In this document: one piece after another, positions 55,232 to 64,000 of the stretch
Numbering within the stretch: position 1 is the stretch's first letter
How the letters are laid out: every line of letters begins with the position of its first letter
DNA from: Phenylobacterium glaciei
Lineage (GTDB): Bacteria; Pseudomonadota; Alphaproteobacteria; Caulobacterales; Caulobacteraceae
Direction of reading: 5' to 3'
DNA: 64,000 nucleotides
NCBI RefSeq assembly: GCF_016772415.1
Contig: NZ_JAGSGD010000001.1
Span: 3,249,501 to 3,313,500 of the forward strand
Notes under the pieces: model-generated
What the model saw: the letters and a program-made list of their open reading frames with translations, nothing else
Told to the model about the DNA's origin: nothing
Databases searched by the model: none
Made by a program: the position numbers and the translations under genes

Positions 55232-55609
55232 GGTCCTCATATGCGTCAGACGGGGCCAAATCGGAAGGCTTGCGCGACGCCGCGCCGCGCCAGGGTGTGG
55301 CGGGGCTGCGAGAGGTGGCGGGGCGGGTTCGCCGTTGAGGCGATCCCCAACTCGCCCATCCCTTGCGAAATCAGGGGCGGGCGCCCTTAGGGAAGCTTTT
55401 GAGAGCTTGGTATTTGCGCCACATGATGGCCAAAAAACGTCTGAGTGAACGGCGTTCATATACCGCTGTCCGTTGACAGACTCTAGATCGCGGCGTGACC
55501 GTAACGTTCGCTGGGACAGCCGCCGCGTGTTCCAGACCAGATCTTTGCGTGGCGAATGCTGACAGACCGGACCGGCGTAGAAAGTCCGGCTGTCATGGGA
55601 GGAAATTGA
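55232..55609. other. Divergent regulatory region with a 5' UTR hairpin
   Basis: Between queC and the first tandem TonB receptor lie 378 bases without a gene. A hairpin (GACAGACCGGAC, 55561-55572, with GTCCGGCTGTC, 55584-55594) ends two bases before the GGGAGG ribosome binding site of the receptor gene and could control its translation. TTGACA at 55473 may be part of a promoter. I see no preQ1 riboswitch. Confidence 0.5.
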
Positions 55610-58357
55610 ATGTCCAAAACTCTGCACCTGCGGAGCCTGCTGGTTGTCGGCGCGAGCGCCGCGGCCCTGACCGCGATGAGCTCGCCCGCCTTCGCCCAAG
55701 CGGGGGCCACTACGACCATCGAAGAGCTGGTTGTCACTGCTGAAAAGCGCGAACAAAGCCTCCAAGACGTTCCCGTCGCCATTTCGGCCTTCACCAGCAA
55801 GCAGCGCGACCTGGTGGGGATCAACACCGTCCAGGACCTGACGAACTTCACGCCTGGGTTCGTCTACTCCTCGGTGAATGACCGCGCGAGCATGCGCGGC
55901 GTCGGCCGCCTGACCAACATTCACTCCGTCGACGGCGCCATCGCCATCTATATCGACGGCCTCTTCTCGACCTCCACCGTGTTCGCCGGCGCGCCGCCGC
56001 TGATGGTGGACCGGGTTGAAGTGCTGCGGGGCCCACAGGGCACCCTGTACGGCCGCAACTCCATCGGCGGCACGGTGAACATCATCTCCCGGCGCCCCAC
56101 CGAGGAAGCCTACGCCGAGGTCCGCGCCGTCGTGGAAAACTACGGCGTGACCAACTTCCAGGGCGCGATGTCCGGACCGATCACCGACCACCTCCAGTAT
56201 CGCCTGTCGGGCTACAAGCTCGATCAGACCAAGGGCTACTACGAGAACGTCAACGCCAACATGCCGACCGAAGGCTCGGTCCGCGACGAGTACGCCTTGG
56301 AGGCTCAGCTTCAGGGGCAACTGGGCGAGAACGCCGAGTTCTGGGTCAAGTACGGCACCCTGCATTGGGACAACCGCGGCGGCCCCGGCGCGCGCTCGGG
56401 CTATCTTGCGGACCCCTATGAGACCGGTCGCCAGGATCCGAACTTCTCAGTCATCTACAACCCGGTCCACGGCTACAGCCCGGAAACCGGCGTCAACGGC
56501 ATCGTCCCCGGCAGCCTGCAACAGTTCAACGGCGGCACGACCAAGATCAACCCGGCGATCGCCGACTCTCACAAGATCAACACCAACACGCCGATCTTCG
56601 TGGGCCTGACAGATGTCCATCTGCTGACGACGACCTTCGCCTATCATGCGCCGACCTTCGACGTGAAGTACATCGGCGGCATCCAGAACTACGCCTACAA
56701 CACCACCGGCGACCTGGATAACTCCAACGTCAAATCCTATCAGATCCCCCTGCAGCCTGGGTCGATCTGCGGCACCGTTGGCCTGCTGTTCAGCCTCGGC
56801 GCGTCTACCGTCAACTGCGGTCCTCTGACCGTGGATGCGACGGCGACCTATCACTACTTCGAAAAGCCGAAGTATTTCAGCAACGAGATCAACATCTCTT
56901 CGACCACAGACTCTCCGCTGCAGTGGATCCTTGGTCTCTACCAGTTCGAGGAGAGCTACACGGCGACCAACACGCTGAACGGCTTCAGCAGCCAGCCCCA
57001 GATGAAGACTCCGATCCTGGGCGCGGCGCCGAACCCGACCGGCGCCTTCAGCATCTCGGAGTACGACCTCACCACCAAGAGCAAGGCTATCTTCGGTCAG
57101 CTCGACTGGAAGGCCACCGACACCCTGAAGTTCACCGCGGGCCTCCGGTTCACCAAGGATGAGAAGGAAGGCGTCGAGAACCGGCGCGTGGTCTGCTTCT
57201 CCGACGTCTGCTTCCCGGGCCTCTATCCGGCCCTGGGCCTCAGCGGCTTTGGTCCCGGCACCGCGGCCAACTACGGCAGCCTGCTGGGCAACCTCAACGC
57301 CCTGCCCGCCGTCGGCGCGGCCTTGGGTCTGGGCGGCGCCCTGAACGGTCTCGCCGGTCTGGGCAACGGCGCCTTCGACCTGACCACCGCGCTGGCTCCG
57401 ACCACCACGGCGGCCGGCGCCAAGGGGGTCACCGACCCCGTCAAGTGCGTCGGGGCGGTCTGCACCCAGTACACCATCGCCAGCAACGGCAACATGGTGC
57501 GGCACCTGGGCGGAAAGTCCGACGCGGTGACCGGGACCCTGGGCGCCCAGTGGGAGCCTGACACCGACACCATGGCCTATGCCCGCTACAGCCGCGGCTA
57601 TAAGGCCTTTGGTCTGTCGGCCGGTGGCGGTCTGGTAGCGCCCTACGCTGACCCTGAGTTCGTCGACTCGATCGAGGTCGGGCTGAAGAAGAACTTCGCG
57701 ACCCTGCAGATCAACGCTGCGATCTACCACTACAAGTACACCGACCTGCAGGCCCCGGTGACCGTGCGGGTGGGCGCGACCAACGTGACCCAGTTCATCA
57801 ACGTTCCGGAATCGCGCTCGCAAGGGGTCGAACTGGACGCGATCTGGGCGCCGACCCAAGCGCTGCGGCTGATCGGCTCCTACTCGTTCAACGACACCGC
57901 GATCACCCAGAGCGGTCTCTATGTTGACGTGAACGACAACATCAACACGGGCGCCGTCAGCGTTAAGGGGAATGACTTGCCGCAAGCCCCGCGCAACAAG
58001 TTCGCGGTGAACGCCAGCTACTCCTTCTTCTTCGAGCCTGGCACCCTGACGCTGGGGGCGACCTATGTGTGGCGCGACAAGGCCTATGCCAACATCTTCT
58101 CGCGCTCCTACAACCAGTCTCCGCAGTGGGATCAGATCGATCTCCGCGCCAACTGGAACTCGCAGGACGGCCGATACGCGATCATCGGCTACGTGAAGAA
58201 TGTCGCCGACACCGAAGGCTACGACGCCGCAGTCGCCGCCTCGAACCGGAACCGCAATCCGGCCATCGCCAGCGACAACTTCTCCAACGGCGCTCTCAAC
58301 CTCGGCCTGACGCCGCCGCGGACCTACGGCGTCGAGCTGCAGTACAAGTTCTTCTAA
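55610..58357 (+). CDS. TonB-dependent outer-membrane receptor
   Basis: The 915-residue receptor has a signal peptide ([20 protein letters not shown]...SPAFA), TonB-box-like [25 protein letters not shown], and a plug with [20 protein letters not shown], typical of the broad ferric and nutrient receptor class. The barrel ends [10 protein letters not shown]. It has an excellent ribosome binding site (GGGAGG, eight bases) and is followed by a strong terminator. Highly similar to the next receptor, so the pair arose by duplication. Substrate not evident. Confidence 0.92.
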   Translation: MSKTLHLRSLLVVGASAAALTAMSSPAFAQAGATTTIEELVVTAEKREQSLQDVPVAISAFTSKQRDLVGINTVQDLTNFTPGFVYSSVNDRASMRGVGRLTNIHSVDGAIAIYIDGLFSTSTVFAGAPPLMVDRVEVLRGPQGTLYGRNSIGGTVNIISRRPTEEAYAEVRAVVENYGVTNFQGAMSGPITDHLQYRLSGYKLDQTKGYYENVNANMPTEGSVRDEYALEAQLQGQLGENAEFWVKYGTLHWDNRGGPGARSGYLADPYETGRQDPNFSVIYNPVHGYSPETGVNGIVPGSLQQFNGGTTKINPAIADSHKINTNTPIFVGLTDVHLLTTTFAYHAPTFDVKYIGGIQNYAYNTTGDLDNSNVKSYQIPLQPGSICGTVGLLFSLGASTVNCGPLTVDATATYHYFEKPKYFSNEINISSTTDSPLQWILGLYQFEESYTATNTLNGFSSQPQMKTPILGAAPNPTGAFSISEYDLTTKSKAIFGQLDWKATDTLKFTAGLRFTKDEKEGVENRRVVCFSDVCFPGLYPALGLSGFGPGTAANYGSLLGNLNALPAVGAALGLGGALNGLAGLGNGAFDLTTALAPTTTAAGAKGVTDPVKCVGAVCTQYTIASNGNMVRHLGGKSDAVTGTLGAQWEPDTDTMAYARYSRGYKAFGLSAGGGLVAPYADPEFVDSIEVGLKKNFATLQINAAIYHYKYTDLQAPVTVRVGATNVTQFINVPESRSQGVELDAIWAPTQALRLIGSYSFNDTAITQSGLYVDVNDNINTGAVSVKGNDLPQAPRNKFAVNASYSFFFEPGTLTLGATYVWRDKAYANIFSRSYNQSPQWDQIDLRANWNSQDGRYAIIGYVKNVADTEGYDAAVAASNRNRNPAIASDNFSNGALNLGLTPPRTYGVELQYKFF

Positions 58358-58400
58358 GACCTGGATTCAGGACACACCTCCCACTTGGAGGCGCCTTTCA

Positions 58401-58429
58401 GGGCGGCGGGGAAACCCGCCGCCCTTTTT
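58401..58429 (+). terminator. Rho-independent terminator
   Basis: GGGCGGCGGG and CCCGCCGCCC form a perfect ten-base stem with loop GAAA, followed by five T. It lies about 45 bases past the first tandem receptor stop, so the two receptors have separate transcripts. Confidence 0.93.
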
Positions 58430-58778
58430 CTTGGCCGCCGGGCGGAATCGCTCAGGCTAAGGCGTCATTCGCGCCAATTTCGAGGCACGGTATGACGGGC
58501 TGAAATCCGCAATCGCCAGAATGCTCAAGCTTTCACGGGAATTAACAACCCCACCAAAGAACGTGGGTCACTTTTGTACATCCGGTTTGAAACTGCGGTA
58601 CTTCGGCCACAACGTCACGAAAGCGTGGCCGAAACCGGCCCCCTCTCGGCGCCGCACATTGACGCCGCCGGGCCCGCGACCGAGACATCGCGCGCTTCGG
58701 CGCCTCCCCGCGCCCTGGCTTCATCAGATTCGTACATGCAGGCGGACGCGGGCGAAGCCCCGCCGCCCGGGAGGATAC

Positions 58779-61298
58779 ATGTCTTCAGTCAACCGTTTCC
58801 GGCTGCGCACCATTCTGGCCGTCGGGGTTTCGTCCCTGACGCTGGCGGCAATCGCCGCCCCCGCCTTCGCCCAGAGCGCCGCCCCCGCCGCGCCCGCCGC
58901 CGCTGACGATTTCACCATCGACGAACTGGTGATCACCGCAGAGAAGCGCGAGCAGGCCCTGCAGGACGTGCCGGTGGCCGTCTCGGCCTACACCTCCACC
59001 CAGCGCGACGTCATCGGGATGAACAACATCCAGGACTTCGTGAACTTCACGCCGGGCATGAACTATTCCGGCACCGACCGGGTGTCGCTGCGCGGCGCCG
59101 GCCGCAACACCTTCTATGTCGGCAATGACCCGGGCGTGGCCGCCTACACCGACGGCTTCTATTCCGCCTCGTCGTCGGAGCTGTTCAAGTCGCCGCTGTT
59201 CGTCGAGCGCACCGAAATCCTGCGCGGTCCGCAGGGCACCCTCTATGGCCGCAACGCCATGGGCGGCGCGATCAACACCATCTCCAAGCGCCCGGCCGAC
59301 GCGTTCGGCGGCGAAGTGCGCCTGATGGTCGGCAACTACGACCACACCAAGCTGGAAGGTCTGGTCTCCATCCCGGTGGCCGAGCACCTGCGCTTCAGCA
59401 TCGGCGGCAGCAATGACGTCCAGCGCGAAGGCTTCATCAAGAACATCGGCACCGCCAATGACGGCGGCACCATCAAGCGCACCTATTTCGAAATCCAGGC
59501 CGAAGCCGAGCTGGGCGACAACACCAAGGCCTGGCTGCGCTATTCCCGCACCGGCTGGGACGACACCACCGGCGTCGGCGACCGTCTCGCCAACCTGGTG
59601 ACCCCGTACGACACCACCCGCGTGTTCCAGCCGATCGGCGGCCTGCTGCCCAACCCGGCCTATGGCTACGGCGTGGCCAACCCCGGCGTCACCGATCCCT
59701 ACAAGCAGAACACCAACCGCGACGGCTACGGCCACCTGCGCGGCAACCATGTGCTCACCGCCCAGGTCACCTATGACCTGGGGTGGGCCGACCTGAAGTA
59801 CATCGGCGGCTTCCAGCAGTACAACTATCAGACCGGCGGCGACTATGACGGCACCAGCCGCACCGCGGCCATCGCCATCCCCGGCATGGTGGTTCCTTAC
59901 TTCCCCGACCAGACCACCGACTTCAACGAGCACAAGCGCTACTTCTCCAACGAGCTGAACCTCACCTCCAACAGTGACGGCCCGCTCTCCTGGATCCTCG
60001 GCCTCTACCAGTACCACGAGGAATATAAGCAGCGGATCCAACTGGGCTCGCCGCAACAGACCCAGCTCTCCCAGCCTCTGACCCTGCTGGGCACGCTGGC
60101 CGCGCCGAACCCGCTGCGTAACTTCGCCGACCAACAGGCCGTACTGGAGTCCAAGGCCTGGGCCGTGTTCGGCCAGTCGACCTACAAGTTCAACGACGCC
60201 TGGGCGATCACCGGCGGCCTGCGCTACACGGTCGACGACAAGGACGGCTTTGAAAGCCAGCGCCTGATCATCCAGTCGCCCTCCATCGCCGGCGGCGCCG
60301 CGGCCTTCGACGTCTCCAGCGACATGAACCCGACCCTGCCCGGGGTTCAGAACTTCCGCAGCATGTCCGACAGCTGGAGCGCCGTCACCGGCACCCTGAA
60401 CCTGGACTGGACCCCGGACACCGACACCCTCGGCTACGCCAAGTACAGCCGCGGCTACAAGTCGGGCGGCTTCCTGCTGGGCACGCTCGCCCCGCAGCCG
60501 AAGGCCGACCAGGAGTCCGTCAACGCCTACGAAATCGGCCTGAAGAAGACCATTGGTGGTCGCCTGATCATCAACTCCTCGGTCTTCTACAACGACTTCA
60601 AGGACCTGCAGCTCAACCTGTCGCAGCTCAACGCGACCGGCACGGCGGCGGCCTCGAACTTCGTGAACGTCGACGCCACGGCCTGGGGCGTCGAGCTGGA
60701 AGCCCAATGGCGTCCGATCGAACCCCTGCAGATGATCGCCTCCTACGGCTATCTCAACACCGAGATCACCAAGGGCTGCTGCTTCTATGACCCGGCGGAC
60801 CCGTCGGCCCTGCTCCCGGGCGCCAAGCCCAAGGGCGGCACGGCCACGACCAATGGCGTCCTGCTGGTCTTCCAGGATCTGAAGGGCAGCCAGCTCTTCC
60901 AGTCGCCGGAGAACAAGTTCGCGTTCAACGCCAACTACACCTTCGACTTCACCCCGGGCTCGCTGATCCTGTCGGGCACCTACACCTGGACCGACTCCAC
61001 CATCTACCAGCCCTTCAACGACCCGGCGTTCGAGGTTCCGGCCTACGGCACCGGCGACCTGCGGGCGATCTGGAAGGACGCCGACAACAAGTACACGCTC
61101 ATCGCCTCGGTGAAGAACGTGACCGACGAAGAAGGCTTCACCTCGACGGGCTCCACCAACCCGACGGCGGTGTTCGGCGACCCGAACCCGGGCCTGGTGG
61201 TCGGCGGCAAGCCCTACCTGCGCCAGACCGGCGTGGCGATCACGCGCGGCCTGATCCAGCCCCGCACCTACGGCCTGGAACTGCAGTACCGCTTCTAA
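58779..61298 (+). CDS. TonB-dependent outer-membrane receptor
   Basis: The 839-residue receptor starts MSSVNRFRLRTILAVGVSSLTLAA, with GGGAGGA five bases upstream; the frame extends to 58521 but that part is not coding. TonB box IDELVITAEKREQALQDVPVAVSAYT, plug motif [22 protein letters not shown], barrel ending LELQYRF. It shares the class and gene layout of its upstream neighbour. Different loop sequences suggest another ligand. An ideal terminator follows. Confidence 0.93.
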   Translation: MSSVNRFRLRTILAVGVSSLTLAAIAAPAFAQSAAPAAPAAADDFTIDELVITAEKREQALQDVPVAVSAYTSTQRDVIGMNNIQDFVNFTPGMNYSGTDRVSLRGAGRNTFYVGNDPGVAAYTDGFYSASSSELFKSPLFVERTEILRGPQGTLYGRNAMGGAINTISKRPADAFGGEVRLMVGNYDHTKLEGLVSIPVAEHLRFSIGGSNDVQREGFIKNIGTANDGGTIKRTYFEIQAEAELGDNTKAWLRYSRTGWDDTTGVGDRLANLVTPYDTTRVFQPIGGLLPNPAYGYGVANPGVTDPYKQNTNRDGYGHLRGNHVLTAQVTYDLGWADLKYIGGFQQYNYQTGGDYDGTSRTAAIAIPGMVVPYFPDQTTDFNEHKRYFSNELNLTSNSDGPLSWILGLYQYHEEYKQRIQLGSPQQTQLSQPLTLLGTLAAPNPLRNFADQQAVLESKAWAVFGQSTYKFNDAWAITGGLRYTVDDKDGFESQRLIIQSPSIAGGAAAFDVSSDMNPTLPGVQNFRSMSDSWSAVTGTLNLDWTPDTDTLGYAKYSRGYKSGGFLLGTLAPQPKADQESVNAYEIGLKKTIGGRLIINSSVFYNDFKDLQLNLSQLNATGTAAASNFVNVDATAWGVELEAQWRPIEPLQMIASYGYLNTEITKGCCFYDPADPSALLPGAKPKGGTATTNGVLLVFQDLKGSQLFQSPENKFAFNANYTFDFTPGSLILSGTYTWTDSTIYQPFNDPAFEVPAYGTGDLRAIWKDADNKYTLIASVKNVTDEEGFTSTGSTNPTAVFGDPNPGLVVGGKPYLRQTGVAITRGLIQPRTYGLELQYRF

Positions 61299-61340
61299 GA
61301 TCCCCGGCGCCTCGGCGCGGGGTTTCTGCAACAATATCAA

Positions 61341-61369
61341 GGGCGGCGGAGCAATCCGCCGCCCTTTTT
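61341..61369 (+). terminator. Rho-independent terminator
   Basis: GGGCGGCGGA and TCCGCCGCCC form a perfect stem with loop GCAA and five T. Its stem is nearly the same as the one after the previous receptor gene, another sign of duplication. Confidence 0.93.
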
Positions 61370-61498
61370 ATGCGCGGGAGTCAGAAATTCCAGGCGCCTG
61401 CGACCCATGGCGGCGCTCACAACCCTCAGTTTGGGAATTTAACGTCTCTGCAAGCGCTTAGGCGCATTCTGGGCATAGTTCCCCCCCGCCGGTCGTAC

Positions 61499-62614
61499 AT
61501 GTCCCTGCCAGACTTCTTCTTCGAACGGGTCACCAGTGAAATCCATCAGCAGATGGAGGGGGTGCTGGCGCTTGCCGAACGCCTGGCGCGCCACCCCCTG
61601 GGGGCCGACGCCCAGGCCTGTGTCGCGGGTGTGACCGAGGCGGCTGCCTGCGTGCGCCAGATCCTGGCCTCCAGCGCCGACCTCAAGGACGCCGCCACCC
61701 ACGGTATGGCCTTCGAGCCTGCCCCCAAGCGGCTACGGGACCTGGCCGACGAGATCGAGTCCCGCTGGGGCCAGAAGGCGGCCAAGTCCGGCGTCACCCT
61801 GCTGGTCTCCTATGACGGGGCGCCGGAGATGACGGCGCTGATCGATTCCAATCGGGTCATGCAGGCCTTCGACGGCTTCATCGCCCAGGCCCTGGCCGGC
61901 GTCCGCCACGGCGCGGTGGAGGCCACCCTGCGGGCCCACGCGGCCGGCGAGATGCTGCGGCTGGAAGGCCGCGTGCGCGGCGGCGGCGAGCGGATGGGCG
62001 ACAAGTCCATGGATATCCAGGAGATCGAGGCCCTGTTCGGCCTGGAGACCGCCCTCTCCGTGGCGGTCGGCCGCCAGATCATCACCGCCTTGGGCGGCGA
62101 GGTCCGCACCGAGGCCAACGCCGGGGCCGGCGAGACCCTGGTCTTCGAATTCACCGCCCCCCACGCCGTGGAAAGCACCGGCGAGGAGGAGGAGGAGGAC
62201 TTCAACGCTCCGCACCGCGCCGCCCACATCCTGGTGGTGGACGACAACGCCACCAACCGCATGGTCGCCGAGACCCTGTGCGAGATGTTCGACTGCACCT
62301 CGGAATCGGCCGTCGACGGCGTGGAGGCCCTGGAGGCCGCCCGCACCGGCCGCTTCGACCTGATCCTGATGGACATCAAGATGCCCCGTATGGACGGGGT
62401 GACCGCCACCCACGCCATCCGCGCCCTGCCCGGCGCCGCCGGCTTGGTGCCAATCATCGCGCTCACCGCCAACGCCGACCCGGAGGACGCCGTGGGCTAC
62501 CTCGCCGCCGGCATGAACGGCGTGGTGGAAAAGCCCATGAAGCCCGAGAACCTGCTCCGCGCCCTGCAGGAAAACCTCGGCGGCGGCAGCGGCGAAGAGT
62601 CGGTCGCGGCCTAA
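61499..62614 (+). CDS. Pseudo-histidine kinase fused to an intact receiver domain
   Basis: The 371-residue protein has a kinase-like N-terminus and a C-terminal receiver. In the DHp-like helix (SEIHQQMEGVLALAE) the phosphoacceptor His is Ser13 when aligned on the usual HEIRTPLNGVLGLAE. In the ATP lid region (DSNRVMQAFDGFIAQAL) both N-box Asn are replaced (Gly, Gln) and the GTGLGL motif is degenerate (ETALSVAV). The receiver is complete (Asp249, Asp292 in LMDIKMPRMDG, Lys in VVEKPMKPEN). It may be a scaffold or a phosphate sink for other kinases. No ribosome binding site is obvious before ATG 61499. Confidence 0.85.
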   Translation: MSLPDFFFERVTSEIHQQMEGVLALAERLARHPLGADAQACVAGVTEAAACVRQILASSADLKDAATHGMAFEPAPKRLRDLADEIESRWGQKAAKSGVTLLVSYDGAPEMTALIDSNRVMQAFDGFIAQALAGVRHGAVEATLRAHAAGEMLRLEGRVRGGGERMGDKSMDIQEIEALFGLETALSVAVGRQIITALGGEVRTEANAGAGETLVFEFTAPHAVESTGEEEEEDFNAPHRAAHILVVDDNATNRMVAETLCEMFDCTSESAVDGVEALEAARTGRFDLILMDIKMPRMDGVTATHAIRALPGAAGLVPIIALTANADPEDAVGYLAAGMNGVVEKPMKPENLLRALQENLGGGSGEESVAA

Positions 62615-62715
62615 GCTCCGCGCCGATCTCGCCACCCCGGCCGAGAATGGCCTAAGCTCCCTGCGCGGAGCGCAAGGGACGAGTCTGCTGTGAGGATACG
62701 GAGCACAGGCACGTG

Positions 62716-63297
62716 ATGGAATCAGCGCCGTGGTCCGCGGCCTGGAGCGGCGAAGCATCGTTCACGGTTGGTCCGTCGACCGACTTTCCCGGCTTCCTCG
62801 AACTCAATCAGGCCCAGGCGCCCGGCAAGGGAGAGCCGCTGTTCGGAGCCATGAACGCGACACGTCTGCGCCGCGGCATGGTCGATCTGCTCTGCCACGT
62901 CTGCGGACGGCCAACCGTGCGCCAGGATCGCTATATCTTCCCGGTGGCGTCCGGCGGACTGGTGACCCTTTTGGACGGGTCGCAGCAATATGGCTGCAAC
63001 GTGCCGCCGATGCATCGGGCCTGCGCGCTGCGGGCGTCCCACGCCTGTCCGCATCTGGGGAAGGTAAGCGAGGCGCCCCTGCGCTGCACCCGCGACGAGG
63101 GCCGGCTCATTCACCGCACCGACATCACGCCGGGGCTGGAGGGGGTCGTCCACCTGCTGCCCAAGGGGGTTGACGTGGTGTTGTCCTGCTATCGCCTGTA
63201 CGGCGACGAATTCACCGCCAAGGTCCTGGCGGCGCGCGAGTCCTGGGAAAAGGTCACGATGGACCGCAGAGCCAGGCGGGTTCGCCCGCCGAGCTGA
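62716..63297 (+). CDS. Cysteine-rich conserved hypothetical protein
   Basis: The 193-residue protein has possible zinc-ribbon cysteines, LLCHVCGRPTV and GCNVPPMHRACALRASHACPHL, a pattern also seen in phage-like and actinobacterial hypothetical proteins. The rest is mixed alpha/beta without membrane segments. ATG 62716 has AGG six bases upstream; GTG 62713 precedes it. It ends three bases from the convergent HlyD gene stop. Function unknown; nucleic-acid or metal binding is only a possibility. Confidence 0.7.
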   Translation: MESAPWSAAWSGEASFTVGPSTDFPGFLELNQAQAPGKGEPLFGAMNATRLRRGMVDLLCHVCGRPTVRQDRYIFPVASGGLVTLLDGSQQYGCNVPPMHRACALRASHACPHLGKVSEAPLRCTRDEGRLIHRTDITPGLEGVVHLLPKGVDVVLSCYRLYGDEFTAKVLAARESWEKVTMDRRARRVRPPS

Positions 63298-63300
63298 GTC

Positions 63301-64000
63301 CTACTCCTTCAACCGCACCGTCACCTTGGCCGAGAGGCCGGGGCGCAGCTTCTTGACGTCCGGCTGGCCGGGATCGAGCTTCAGGCGCACGGGGACCCGT
63401 TGGACGATCTTGGTGAAGTTGCCCGAGCCGGGCTCGAAAGGCAGCAGGGCGAATTCCGAGCCGGAGCCCGGCGCGAAACTGTCGACGTGGGCCTTGAACG
63501 TCACGCCGGGCAGGGCGTCGACGCGGAGGGTCGCCACCTGGCCGCGCAGCATGCGCTCGACCTGGGTCTCCTTGAAGTTGGCGGTGACATAGAGGGTGTC
63601 CATCGGCACCAGGGTCAGCAGCCGGGTGCCTGGCGCCACATAGTCCCCGGGGTTGGCCTGCCGGTCGCCGACGATGCCGGCGATGGGCGCGCGGATCACC
63701 GCGTGGTTAGCGTCCTGTTGAGCCAGGCTAAAGGCCGCGAGGGCCTTGGCGTGGGCGGCCTTGGCCGATTCCAGGGCGGCCAGGGCCTCGCCTCGGCGGC
63801 TGCCGGTGACGGTGGCCTGGCTGCGGCTGACGGCGTAGGCGGCGCGGCTGTGCTCGGCCACGGCGCTGGCGCTGACGGCGTCGGCGCGCACCCGTTCGGC
63901 GTCGCGGCGGGCCACCGTGCCGTTGTCCACCAGGGACTCGTAGCGCTTCCAGTCGGCCTGGGCGCGGGCCGATTGGGCGTCGGCGGCGCGGATGCCGGTC
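63301..64000 (-). CDS. HlyD/EmrA family membrane fusion protein, N-terminus outside the window
   Basis: The last 233 residues are visible, reading open to the right edge. They contain the coiled-coil hairpin (WKRYESLVDNGTVARRDAERVRADA, then ALESAKAAHAKALAAFSLAQQDANHAV), the lipoyl half IRAPIAGIVGDRQANPGDYVAPG and the membrane-proximal VTANFKETQVERMLRGQ. It is the periplasmic adaptor of a drug efflux system of EmrAB type. The partner permease and outer-membrane channel would be just outside the window. Confidence 0.92.
   Translation of the reverse strand, partial: TGIRAADAQSARAQADWKRYESLVDNGTVARRDAERVRADAVSASAVAEHSRAAYAVSRSQATVTGSRRGEALAALESAKAAHAKALAAFSLAQQDANHAVIRAPIAGIVGDRQANPGDYVAPGTRLLTLVPMDTLYVTANFKETQVERMLRGQVATLRVDALPGVTFKAHVDSFAPGSGSEFALLPFEPGSGNFTKIVQRVPVRLKLDPGQPDVKKLRPGLSAKVTVRLKE

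Noticed and set aside
55232-55609. A preQ1 riboswitch before the queuosine genes
   Set aside because: No C-rich loop and A-rich tail arrangement in the leader of queC.
58785-61340. An 851-codon open frame on the minus strand opposite the second tandem TonB receptor
   Set aside because: High-GC antisense shadow with biased composition and no recognisable domain.

Overview
The window is GC-rich (roughly 68-70 % by eye) and reads as a chromosomal segment of a Caulobacterales alphaproteobacterium, most likely Phenylobacterium or Caulobacter. The support is a DivJ-like kinase beside a second histidine kinase, a MucR/Ros regulator, a DUF2336 protein, many TonB-dependent receptors, CoA-linked catabolism genes with TetR-type operators, and the alphaproteobacterial variant of QueD. 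There is no CRISPR array, prophage, integrase or intact insertion sequence. The only mobile-element traces are short remnants near 17.9-19.1 kb and 23.3 kb.

Layout. 0-6.7 kb: signalling and housekeeping (DivJ-like kinase, soluble kinase, SufE, PAS protein, MucR, DUF2336). 6.7-15.4 kb: lipid and CoA metabolism (divergent enoyl-CoA hydratase and acyl-CoA synthetase around a perfect palindrome, MaoC hydratase), a methyltransferase, a serine protease, a prolyl-oligopeptidase-like peptidase and a GNAT enzyme. 15.4-23.5 kb is the most disturbed part: a siderophore receptor of lower GC, a truncated copper-type reading frame, C-terminal scraps of a REP-associated transposase beside a REP-like hairpin, a TetR gene with twin operators facing a hydrolase, an FAD oxidoreductase split by an in-frame TGA, and a second copy of the hydrolase 3' end. 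23.5-29 kb: small redox and hydrolase genes (HxlR/CMD pair, ATP-grasp-like protein, hydrolase, nitroreductase, amidase). 29.4-29.7 kb: tRNA-Gln and tRNA-Pro. 29.9-40 kb: CheW, SppA, a retropepsin-like lipoprotein, an Opp transporter without its ATPases, a DUF442 protein, an MBL hydrolase and a low-GC membrane-protein gene. 40-45.6 kb: an acyl-CoA synthetase fused to a membrane DUF1499 tail, a sulfatase-family hydrolase and a pseudo-receiver with a partner gene. 45.7-51 kb: kinase/P-loop fusion, pdxH, J-domain protein, aroC, response regulator and small lipoprotein. 51-61.4 kb: queC-queE-queD followed on the same strand by a TonB receptor, and two tandem TonB receptors divergent from them. 61.5-64 kb: a pseudo-histidine-kinase/receiver protein, a cysteine-rich protein and a truncated HlyD-family gene.

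How the genes work together: queCED make preQ0 for tRNA queuosine. The CoA genes (two crotonases, two ligases, MaoC) suggest degradation of imported carboxylic acids, and the four TonB receptors suggest scavenging. Several regulatory proteins here have lost catalytic residues (receiver Asp to Glu; kinase His to Ser with both N-box Asn lost), which suggests non-canonical signalling. Intergenic spaces carry at least three families of imperfect palindromic repeats.
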